64,000 bases of DNA. It comes from a virus. Positions 9,601 to 16,600 of this stretch are shown here, one piece after another. Under the pieces are notes generated by a model. The model was not told the DNA's origin, did not search any database, and saw only the letters and a program-made list of their open reading frames with translations. Position 1 is the stretch's first letter, and every line of letters begins with the position of its first letter. The translations under genes and the position numbers were made by a program. The stretch is taken from positions 1 through 64,000 of IMG/VR virus record IMGVR_UViG_3300042197_000966. One strand, 5' to 3'.

Positions 9601-11650
9601 AGTAATTACTGCTCAGATACAACTTTTAAGATCTGCTGGTAGTAACTTAACTAAGAAACAAACACAATTAATTGTTCAAGATGCCCCATTTGCAAGTGAT
9701 ATTAAAAAACTGGATGTATTTACAAATACAAATCAATATATTAGTGTCATTCGTGGAAGACTTGCTGATGTAATTACATCTTCTATTGTTACAACCAATA
9801 GACAAATTACAACCAGTTTTGAAAATCTAATACCAAATGATGCATTATCAAATGTAAATTACTATACTACTGGCGGATTTTTACAGGTTGATCTTGCTAT
9901 CGCTGATAAGGTTGTTTATGTTGCAGATACAAGCAAGTTTAAATCTAATGGATATCTACTAATCGGTAATGAAATTGTTAGATATTACAGAAAAATTAAT
10001 GATCGTTTCTTAAATGTAGAAAGAGGTCAGAGAAGCACAACTGCCCAATTCTGGGCAGCAGGAACAGTAATATTACAACTACCAGATCCAGCATCTAGCG
10101 TATTTGGTGGAGTTGTGATTGTAGAATCTGCATCTCAAACTGCTACTATCAAAGGTGGTTTGGGAACGGTTTCTGCTTCAACAACAAGAACAGAATACCA
10201 AGACATTACCCCACCAGTATCAATAGCGACTACAAGTAGAATTATTGAAATTGATATTGCTCCATCAGCAAAAGCAATAACAATGAGTAGTCTGGTAACA
10301 ACCAGAACTTCTAGATCTTATGAAACTACCTCATCTTCTATAAAGTCATTTGTAACCACAGGTTCCGTAAAACAATTAGAAGTTGATATTCAATCAATCA
10401 CTTCCAAAGTTTCTTCACTATTAACAAAATTTGAACTTTTACTGATACCACCACCAACTGGAGTTGTTGATGGATATGTAGAAAATCTGTACTGGACAGA
10501 TCCTATTTTACAAAGAAGTGGTTCTTTTGTTACTCTTGATAATTCAATTTATGGTAGACATGTAGTTCAAAGAAATAATTTGATTGTTCAAGTCAGAAAT
10601 CTTTCTACTACTGATGCAGAATATATTGGAACATACGAAGTTACCAATGCTGGTCATACAATAAATCATTTCAATATTCTAGCTGATGATGGTGTATCAA
10701 ATGTTTCTGGAATTACATTAGAAGAATTGGAAAGATATTATCCAACTTTATCAATAGAAGATTTTGAATTAAAAGGAAAATCTAGTTATACAACAGATGG
10801 ATTTTATTTTGTATTAATGCCACCTTCAATTCAAAATCCTGTAGTAGTTCCATTCTCAACTGGATCTATAGCATCAACTATTGAAGTCCCAACAACTACA
10901 TTCTTCCCAACAAGTGGTTATCTATTTACTGGATCAGGTGGTCTTATTCAATATACTGGTAAGACTTCTACATCATTTACTGGTTGCACATCGGTAAGGG
11001 GATCAACTACTTTAATTGGAAATTCTGTAAGTTTTGATGGAACTGGTTACTTAAATATTGCTTCAAATAATGCTTTCAATTATGGAACTGGAGATTTTAC
11101 CATAGAGTTTTATTGGAAACCAAATGCTCTTAGCGGAACGCAAGTTTTGATAGATCAAAGAACTGCATCAACAGATGTTTCAATTTATGTTGAAATGAAT
11201 TCTTCTGGAAATATCAGGGTATTTGTTAATGGAGCTTATAGGATTACATCTTCAAATACGTGTAGCACATCTCAAGACAACCATGTTGCCATATATAGAT
11301 CTTCTGGAATTACAAGAGTTGCTATCAACGGAACTGTAACTACCACATCAACATACACCGATACTAACAACTATGCTTCTAAACCATTTAGAATTGGAGC
11401 TTCTTGGACTGCCAGTTCCTTTATTTCTGGTAGAATTAACAGTTTGCGTGTTGTAAAAGGAACTTCATTGTATTCTAACACAAACTTTACTCTTCCATCT
11501 CAAATAACAAACATTTCTGGAACATCTTTACTAACATGTCAAGGAAACTCAATAAAAGATAGAAGTTCTAATAATCTATCTATTACAGTAAATGGAGGTG
11601 CTGTCGTTTCCAATACTGGAAAGGAAATCATTCCTTTTGAAATCACCTAA
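695..11650 (+). CDS. Giant baseplate/virion protein in the gp7 position, with YHYH and LamG-like domains
   Basis: This 3651-residue protein lies between gp6 and gp8, where T4 has gp7 (about 1030 residues), so it is a positional gp7 counterpart or a cyanophage-type structural protein. The N-terminal ~200 residues are mixed alpha/beta. A YHYH-type domain spans about residues 750-870 ('GFAYDGNPIYGPFAYE', 'NGRFCVTPDFPAGTYAYF'). Five copies of a 'GYL-IG-E-I-Y ... RG' module start near residues 75, 332, 1262, 3070 and 3398. G-x-G-Y-x-x-P beta modules lie near 553, 625, 1223, 1567, 1608, 1647 and 2896. Two related helical modules (about 2041-2145 and 2222-2332) carry 'KCKRDLGYLVDA' and 'RFGGN'. A LamG/concanavalin-like domain fills about 3443-3645. 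The ATG at 695 follows gp6 by four bases. LamG and YHYH imply surface or carbohydrate contact. The family assignment is strong as a structural protein, less sure as true gp7. Confidence 0.8.
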   Translation: MAVKTKRISTLIESQLPEFISNEYELFGKFVEKYYEAQEVQGGPLDILSNLQKYLDIDYYEKSLLQQNTTLVTSITSSSTTVVLEDASGFPEKNGYVQIGDEIIFYGERTGNTLTNCSRGVSGNIALGDLYEKSSFVGTTSVAHSSGDLVLNISNLFLYAIVKNFESQYLGSFPEKYLRGEVDKRTLIKNIQKFYKAKGTDSSIKFIFNTIVTQDSTNKPEVYKPRDFVYKSSESDWISVYAIKAKIVSGDPKNLIGKQIVQIETEEYQYASAIVDNVFPEGTSDNEQIWNIVVAPETVNGSFAISTKTRLEKQLQSNSGFGKRVNVFSTVGWDLAGEILIGNETISFDDKNATQFIIKSRGSNPATYEIGDPVYKPVILQGSNVKLLTLGVVYNFVPENAQPYSYTGDEVQVSDPGFKTIDPKIVITGSNQPRWFLSQGSSPDVPTIPSINTELSEISTDISAIFEDDQYYYIASSSYPSHKILDGSVVTEKLLDQKLLRIIRKEATRTTEIYKTPKRDVGILLNGVPIFGYKDEESVRFGLLEEIKINTQGTGYAKPPFVLLDGVPNQARALLSGQVVEKIIVDTNTIFPRTPEVLITSGRGAVVRAVVTKGKVTSLIIDNPGEFYSSPPTVRIRDRAGRGRFADFTAVVNTDGKITDFIKNEEGNFYDQATVIVDIIPVGNGASATPFLKEWNKNRFVKLSDNLDTEYGHVFKNYNNVLEYGYGQVANPKSLRISLNDNLNATLVEPVTKTHSPIIGFAYDGNPIYGPFAYENPLDPQSSIIRMTSSYSLNGSRPGGPGLSEYPIGTFVNDFKYTHKSGTLDENNGRFCVTPDFPAGTYAYFLTIDSNQIPQFPYVIGENFYSLPVDSNYNSNISQNDIPKKSKRLFTPGMPGNGDGVIAQISDVKPGFVDSIELQNSSSNFSVNSKVYFDNSRTEGQDAEAIVSSVVGENVNYLQSKENKVVQLTIIQNAYLFANDTLSQPNSGAYGEIVGNVVSDNVIVLKNVVGVFNGTGTFSAAIKTFSILVDQDSSYTAGAILSLTDGINLPIATAEVLETTSRQNVVKIKVLSGTWIVDDDYFLQSNNLFNTSGSRIVSLTSLSDGLIPFDVNQNVALVETSSEHGLGIDDEVVINILPDDATKTKTYFVRKRLYQKVKFVSPRYSSTIDYTGIGRFEILNGGAYYTPGTYTNIPLTGGSGTGAKANITVSSAGIVSSVVIQDGGSGYKKYDYLGVDDESLSRSGSANAGSSRLVVYLDHVGFAASSTSLILEDALGLSLNDYLIIGKEVIRVSAINGNKLTVLRSQKGTQAADHFNGQVVSLYEEKYNFSNNFQLSSSQYSGFIKTYDYETQEAIIVFNYTTTKSNAEEVQISTTFFDSSTPKKLVSVVSAEDISYKFEFSEDNSLFVPNPTINIQEFYKYKFDTSHSSLTGTYFDLSPSKTFNLITEEKNTSSVLPGNPGSFTDVKFGFGPRLSSNSYLNKIGTNFANFYYFDKNGIVTSDGSYLKIIQDPLQGTKKITYVTPTRFVYQLDSVPLWDGSGSISYTTTGQFAIGQINSFKVINLGLNYKKAPIIVGCDPNTNFKAKATVLYDYSTNVVTGVRIDDTGSNYTNPKVFIKNGDGVDLSFNVVVRDGKIFSITVSNPGKGYTFAPEIEIIEGDVEAYVQSSTIGVPQSITIIKNGGAFHLDKTVSSSFTSKYIFSLENFSGEYQKGEVVVQVIDGVEVARGIVSEWRRGSNLLKIEKITGIFRQGYQIKSILNFTVGTIKSVFVTTFGAEISSFYDNLGYYTSDRGKLGVANQKLLDSDFYQDYSYVVKSKTPINVWRDLIKSTTHPAGFKLFGQVDIEGIGSTSMPSQQINKNDHFSIIQLWDPAKNKVTVENTRRTVTQVIQKIENQRIKRGFGSAAPSEFNFNEYISFEVSLVQPFNGYYDSDGRLQGRTVFDLEDNNGNPFTPFNAKSLIITLDGILQEPEVAYTVQANTIIFSKPPLGPGAERTGNNLNDITSYKGVTFYGKYFSFKDTQYNTRYLRKIRNIFQRSGRWLDAANQIERNKTFIVEESIGYGKNKYPTLDWSTKTDDYQRDIGYLLDAYQHDVRFGGNTKTVDYVNIFRNDTDYDYITKNKTKSLEIFKYATKLANLAVRNWDIVENNISYTQGSSTITVEDSERLAIGMYISCGRAYPANTKITAINSATQITVSNNALSTSGSDQATFYLSGINNGTFYDASNLIQANKEFLIEFISEYIYTSTNLPQSDKEKCKRDLGYLVDAVVYHLRFGGNQKIVEFAQSYYTFSSYPYGEELTYINRSPEETSAAILAWDTLKDGMILAMRNQLTTGGSYTSILPVTDNTILVDPINPVCQEVASSINTMIDIVKDIIARGSGVVSITPINTNKSGQWSTTTTYSNYNLIPDPLILSSECADVVSSVNSLYSNVKNILDKKTVKRTYPDYVDGENKTFELYWDDGSEVITEEDEDLFLTINAVLQRPKYTETYPGSDSYYINREVIPNEIVFDVAPIWDQDFSAKSIGEPTAVEKVVGIGVGNYKRLTIDTSLVDGISSGPFLILDVEDFTVQNIEESTFLYVFLDGVLQREGYSYIVSGPNIYFNVPIVKEMKVDMRYLYGRDVGQVLNIYDYNPDTYYAKGAVSLTITSGLSDLLKYEWAGNKIGEPIHAYQINANGTYNMIGQISDGYVSGSNILNFNVFGAKASIDISKPVWFAIRGFYNTLRISVNISAAGITYELDSTGKTILSDNEQIWSGTYLGKTYKRPFISLSNNDLIRVDGEEGFRKIKKLPGRVTSKEQRQYEQVSNSFYGTVDIETYNGITRGEGLSVVAKVENGKVTKLEWNRRSYEPLTQPTAYQYYTPPILNFIPVDGNGGGARANVLVSKGQVISIDIIDGGSGYTQAPKVVVARGYDILTERDIGVSLINIGVNSFVEHGGYTAFSSIDVLGNQVSGVNSFTSIFFDSPISTDRVITAQIQLLRSAGSNLTKKQTQLIVQDAPFASDIKKLDVFTNTNQYISVIRGRLADVITSSIVTTNRQITTSFENLIPNDALSNVNYYTTGGFLQVDLAIADKVVYVADTSKFKSNGYLLIGNEIVRYYRKINDRFLNVERGQRSTTAQFWAAGTVILQLPDPASSVFGGVVIVESASQTATIKGGLGTVSASTTRTEYQDITPPVSIATTSRIIEIDIAPSAKAITMSSLVTTRTSRSYETTSSSIKSFVTTGSVKQLEVDIQSITSKVSSLLTKFELLLIPPPTGVVDGYVENLYWTDPILQRSGSFVTLDNSIYGRHVVQRNNLIVQVRNLSTTDAEYIGTYEVTNAGHTINHFNILADDGVSNVSGITLEELERYYPTLSIEDFELKGKSSYTTDGFYFVLMPPSIQNPVVVPFSTGSIASTIEVPTTTFFPTSGYLFTGSGGLIQYTGKTSTSFTGCTSVRGSTTLIGNSVSFDGTGYLNIASNNAFNYGTGDFTIEFYWKPNALSGTQVLIDQRTASTDVSIYVEMNSSGNIRVFVNGAYRITSSNTCSTSQDNHVAIYRSSGITRVAINGTVTTTSTYTDTNNYASKPFRIGASWTASSFISGRINSLRVVKGTSLYSNTNFTLPSQITNISGTSLLTCQGNSIKDRSSNNLSITVNGGAVVSNTGKEIIPFEIT

Positions 11651-11671
11651 ATAAACACATAAATATAAATA
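11647..11671 (+). promoter_or_regulatory. Putative late promoter(s) of gp8
   Basis: CTAAATA at 11647-11653 overlaps the stop codon of the preceding giant gene, and a perfect T4 late motif TATAAATA lies at 11664-11671, 35 bases before the gp8 ATG. T4 late promoters consist of this single -10 element read by gp55. TATAAATA is the better candidate; CTAAATA may be a second start or chance. Confidence 0.65.
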
Positions 11672-11705
11672 ACTTTGGCACAAATCTAGTCGGAACGAAA
11701 AAACC

Positions 11706-13553
11706 ATGCCTGCTATTATTTCTGATAAGTTTAGAATTTTTAATGCGAAGCAATTTCTGGAATCGCTAACTGAAGGTAGTACGGATACTGGTACGGAACG
11801 TACTAGAATGTACTTCTTTGTCGGAAGACCACAACCATGGAGAGCATACCTAGAGATTTATTCAAAAGGAACAGTCAACTTCACTGTTGGTAACAAAATT
11901 TTTGTTGGAACAACTGCTGGTCAATATGCAGCATCAGCATTTAAGGCAACGATTGCTGCAGTATATGATACTGCACTTCTACTTACAGATGTCTTTGGAA
12001 CAAATGGAGTAAATTCAGTTCCATCATTTGGAAGTACAATTTCTTCTACTGCTGATAACGGAACAACTATCGTTACCAACGCTACAGCAAAAACTGGTGT
12101 CTATCGTTATGCAACAGAGGATGTGCCACCTCTTCCCCTTGATAATCAAGATGAAAAGAATGCAGTTTACGACGAAATAATTGCTGCTAAGCGCATTACC
12201 GATACATTTGCTAGAGCAGTTATTCGTCGTTACAATTGGGATTTAGTTGCTAATCCTAAGTTTGATATGTGGAAACCAGATTATTCTGCCACACCAGCTG
12301 GTGGTGGTGGTATTGGTAAGTCTACAGCAACTGGTGCAACTTCAATTGCAGATGCTAAGTTCTATGTAATGAACTCTGCATATGAAGTATTCAAGTGTCT
12401 TTATAACGGTCAGAACCCAACAAACGCCACTGGTCAAAACGCAACAGAAGAACCAATTACAACTGGTGCTAATTATGCAGCAGGAACTGGTCTTTATACA
12501 GAAACAACTGGCGCTGGTTATATCTGGAAATATATGTACACCATCCCAACAGATGATGTACTAAGATTCCTATCATCAGATTTTCTACCTATTGTTCTTC
12601 CTGCAAACCCTTCTCGTACTGCAGTAAAGGCTTTAGCAGTTGATGGAGCTATCGATGCTGTTCTAATTAAAGATGCTGGTGCTGGTCTTCCTGCATCTTC
12701 AACACTATATTCTTCCATCAAAGGAGATGGAACTGGTGGTATTGTAAGAATTACTACTAATGGTTCTGGTAATATTACTGGTGCTTTTGTTCAAGCAAGA
12801 GGATCTGGATATACATACGCTAATGTAATCTTAGCAACTGGTACTGGTACTGGAGGAACTTCGTATGGTCTCTTCACTAATAGTGCTCTGACAACAGCAG
12901 CTACTGTTACTGCTGGGGCAACTGGATCTATAGAAGTAATTCTTCCTCCTCTTGGCGGTCATGGTTTTGACCATGAGCAAGAATTGAACGCTAAGAGAGT
13001 TATGACAAATATTCGTCTAACTTATTCCGAAGGATCTGGAGATTTCCCAGTTGATAATGACTTCCGCAGAATTGGTATTCTTGCTGATCCATATAACTAT
13101 GGAACAACTACTTTCTCAACTGCCGATACCCTTAGTGGTCTAAAAGCTGTTAAGATTAATAGTGCAACTGCTGACTTCATTCCAGACGAAAGAATTCAAC
13201 AAACCGTTTCTGGTGGAACAGCAATTGGTACTGTCGTTTCTTGGACACTTGATAGTGGATCAACTGTTAATGGAGTTCTTAAGTATATCCAAACTAATGA
13301 CGCTCATAGAGATACGACTGGAACAGTAAGAAGCTTCAGCAGCAGTGGCGCTATCACTGGATCACAATCAGCGGCGTCTGGAACACCTAATACTGCATAT
13401 AGTTCATCAAGTGGTGGTGTAACATTTACATCTGGTTATGCAAATCCAGAAATTCAAAATAATTCTGGTGAGGTCATTTACGTAGAAAATCGTAAACTGA
13501 TCACTCGTGCCCCTGATCAGATCGAAGATATCAAACTAGTTATTGAGTTCTGA
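11706..13553 (+). CDS. gp8: Baseplate wedge protein gp8
   Basis: The N-terminus 'IISDKFRIFNAKQF' and 'MYFFVGRPQPWR' corresponds to the start of T4 gp8 (T4: SKFRTEKMLNFYN, ITFGRSEPW), and the gene lies in the gp8 position. At 615 residues it is nearly twice T4 gp8 (334). The first ~100 residues are interrupted by a beta-rich stretch, and a G-x-G-Y-T module (around residues 310-385, 'ARGSGYTYANVIL') is inserted in the middle. The C-terminus 'LITRAPDQIEDIKLVIEF' is typical of marine T4-like gp8. It is a dimeric wedge component joining gp10/gp7 and gp6 in T4. The ATG at 11706 follows a TATAAATA late promoter; the upstream ribosome site is weak (GGAACG). Confidence 0.88.
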   Translation: MPAIISDKFRIFNAKQFLESLTEGSTDTGTERTRMYFFVGRPQPWRAYLEIYSKGTVNFTVGNKIFVGTTAGQYAASAFKATIAAVYDTALLLTDVFGTNGVNSVPSFGSTISSTADNGTTIVTNATAKTGVYRYATEDVPPLPLDNQDEKNAVYDEIIAAKRITDTFARAVIRRYNWDLVANPKFDMWKPDYSATPAGGGGIGKSTATGATSIADAKFYVMNSAYEVFKCLYNGQNPTNATGQNATEEPITTGANYAAGTGLYTETTGAGYIWKYMYTIPTDDVLRFLSSDFLPIVLPANPSRTAVKALAVDGAIDAVLIKDAGAGLPASSTLYSSIKGDGTGGIVRITTNGSGNITGAFVQARGSGYTYANVILATGTGTGGTSYGLFTNSALTTAATVTAGATGSIEVILPPLGGHGFDHEQELNAKRVMTNIRLTYSEGSGDFPVDNDFRRIGILADPYNYGTTTFSTADTLSGLKAVKINSATADFIPDERIQQTVSGGTAIGTVVSWTLDSGSTVNGVLKYIQTNDAHRDTTGTVRSFSSSGAITGSQSAASGTPNTAYSSSSGGVTFTSGYANPEIQNNSGEVIYVENRKLITRAPDQIEDIKLVIEF

Positions 13554-13562
13554 TTTATATTT

Positions 13563-13608
13563 TACTCCGCTAAATATTAACGACTAGATGTTTGTATTTG
13601 GCGGAGTA
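13563..13608 (+). promoter_or_regulatory. Hairpin that can mask the ribosome site of the 2698-residue protein
   Basis: TACTCCGC (13563-13570) is perfectly complementary to GCGGAGTA (13601-13608). The 3' arm contains the GGAG Shine-Dalgarno core (13603-13606), five bases from the ATG at 13611. The 30-base loop holds the late promoter motif, so only read-through RNA from upstream would carry both arms. Confidence 0.5.
13570..13576 (+). promoter_or_regulatory. Putative late promoter CTAAATA
   Basis: CTAAATA begins at the last base of the 5' hairpin arm, 35 bases before the ATG of the 2698-residue protein. By T4 spacing, transcription would begin near 13583, inside the loop, so the late mRNA would lack the 5' arm and keep a free Shine-Dalgarno. 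Confidence 0.6.
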
Positions 13609-13610
13609 CG

Positions 13611-16600
13611 ATGCCACAGAAGACCAATCTTAACGTAAATCCTTACTACGAGGACTTTGATGCGACAAAGAATTTTTATAAGATTCTTTTTCGCCCTGGT
13701 TACTCTATTCAAGGCAGAGAATTAACACAACTACAATCAATCTTACAAAATCAGATTGAAAGTTTTGGTAGATATGCCTTCAAGCAAGGGCAGATGGTTA
13801 TTCCTGGAGAGATAGGTCTTAATACAAAACTAGATTATGTAAAATTATCATCGGTAACAGAAGTAGCTGTTAGTGAAGGAGATGATATTGTTTATAAAAA
13901 ATATGATATTACACAGTTAATTGGTCAGCAAGTTATCGGTTTAACTTCTGGTGTTGTTGGAACTATAGTATCTGTAAAATTAGCAACAGAAGAAACTGCA
14001 GATACTCTTTATGTCAATTATATAACTAGTGGTAATTCAAATGAAGAACCAACTTTCAGACAAGGAGAAACTCTGGAAGTTGTTGATGGTGTCAATACTC
14101 CACTGTTAGTTGTTGGAACGGATGGGAGCGTACTTCCAACAAGTATTAGTATAACAAATCCAGATACTGGAGAAGTGACTTCTTTAGAAAGTCCAGCAAT
14201 GGGATATGCTTCTGCTGTGAAGGTATCGGAAGGAATTTATTTTGTAAACGGTTACTTTGTTCGTAATCAAGAAGATCTTTTGATCATTGAAGAATATTAT
14301 GATAAACCATCAGCAAAAGTTGGATTTGTTATTTCTGAAAATATTGTAACACCAGAGGAAGATGCATCTCTATATGATAATGCTATAGGATCTTCTAACT
14401 ATACCGCTCCTGGTGCTCATAGATTAAGTATTTCTTTATCTCTAAAAGAATTTGCATTAGATGCAATTACCGATAAAAACTTTATTCAATTATTGACAGT
14501 TTCTAGAGGAGTAATTCAGAAAAAAGTATCTCCAGCAGATTATACATTGCTAGAAGAAACTTTAGCAAGAAGAACTTTTGATGAAAGTGGAGATTATGTA
14601 GTAGATAATTTTTCTATTGATATCAGAGAATACGCCCAAAAAGAAACAAATAATGGAATATATTCTGAGGATGAATTCGGATTATATAATGGATTAACTT
14701 CTAGCGAAGCAGCAAGAAAAATGGTTGCTAGTGTTGGTCCTGGCAAAGCATACATTAAAGGATATGAAATTGTTAACAAGGAAATTAAATATCTTGATAT
14801 CAATAAATCAAGAGAAAGTCTAAGTAGTGACAATGTTAAATTAAAAACAAAAGGTCTGCCATCATTTACAATAACAAATGTATTTGGTAGTGTTCCTTTG
14901 AATAAAGAAGGAGCAGATCTAACAGCATATCCAGATGTATTTTTATACTCAACATTTAATGATGGTTCAATTGGTCTCAATAATACAGAATTACCTACAG
15001 ATCATAGGCAAACTTTAAACAGAAGAGGTCTGATTTTTAATTCAAATGATGCTATTAAAACTGTAACTATCCAAGTAAGCAGCGTTACAACTTTAATCGG
15101 TAGCATTACTGATGGAACATTCCAAAATTTAATAGGAACACTATATTTTATCAAATCAAGAAGTGATGTTGGATCTCCAACTTCTGTTGGCAGTGTAAAA
15201 TCATTATCATATGCAGTTGTAAATAAACCACTCATAAATCCATCTGTCTCTGTAAAATTCTTAGAGTTAACTGTAACTGGTCCAAAAAATGAACTAGAGT
15301 TTTTACTTCTTGAATATGATAATGGCGATTCCGAATATAAGAGAAGATTTTACCTTACTGAATCTGATGCTCAAAATCAAACTAATGAGTTTGGTTTTAT
15401 CGTAGATTATAGACAAACTCTAACTCCAGTTATTGGTAAAGTTAAGCCAAGTAATTTTTATCTACAGCAAAGAGGATCTGGATTTAACTCAGATTCAGAT
15501 ATTATCCTATCCAAAGGTCGTCTTTCTGGTGGATCGTCTGCATATAATTCATTCTTTGGTTTTTCTTATTTTGATCCTCAGTTCTTTACAAAGATTACCT
15601 TAGAAGCGTCTCCAGTAGGTGCTGATGCATTTTCTATAGGTAGATATGTTTTTGGTCTTGAAAGCAACGCATATGGCGTTGTAGAGGGCGCTGCTAATGG
15701 AGTATATTCTACTAACAATCTTTTATTCATCAAAACTTTGTCTGGTAGATTTTTATCGGGTGAAACAATCCGAGATGAAGTTGGCAACACTGTAAAAATT
15801 GCCAAAGAAAATACAATCTCTCACTTTGTTGTTCAAAATAGAGGTCTTGGTTATGCTACTGGATCAACAATCTTAATTAATGGATTAGAATATGATTCTT
15901 CAAAAATTCAATTATATTTGACTGGAGATGGAAAAGTTTATAAAGCTATTGTAAATAATAGATCTGCAGTTAATGTTGAATATTCACAACCTCCAGCAGT
16001 TAGTGTTAAAGTTCCAACTGGAGCTCCAACACCAAATTCTGGTGCAGCAATTGTTCCAGTTTTATTCAGAGATACTGTAATAACTTACACGCCACAAAAT
16101 GTAAAATCAATTGGTTGTAATTATGGATCTGGAAATGCAAATACTTTTAGTGCTGATGTTTTAGTAGATAGTAAAGAATATTCAGAGGTAAGATCTGTCA
16201 CAGATTTTACATTTTTTGGATCACAGGGTTCGGACTTTATTGAATCAACAAGTTTTAGTGCTGATGCAAGTTCTTTATTGGTGCAAGGAGACATAGTACA
16301 ATTTTCTGATGCTAACAATAATTTAATTCGTGCAATTGTCCAATATGCAACAAAACCATCTGGAGTAGAAAAAACTAGAATTTATCTAGATTCTGTTTTG
16401 TCTGGAAATGTAACTAATACTAGTATTGTTAGATTGAGACCAGTATTAAAAAATCCAAATGGTGGAACTCTCTTATATCCAACTGGTAGCAAACAGATTA
16501 GTCAAATTTCTAATGGAGGAGATGATACAAATATCAAATATTATTTCCGTAGAGATTTTGTAACTACTGCATCTTCAAGCGGTGGAACAATTACATTTGC

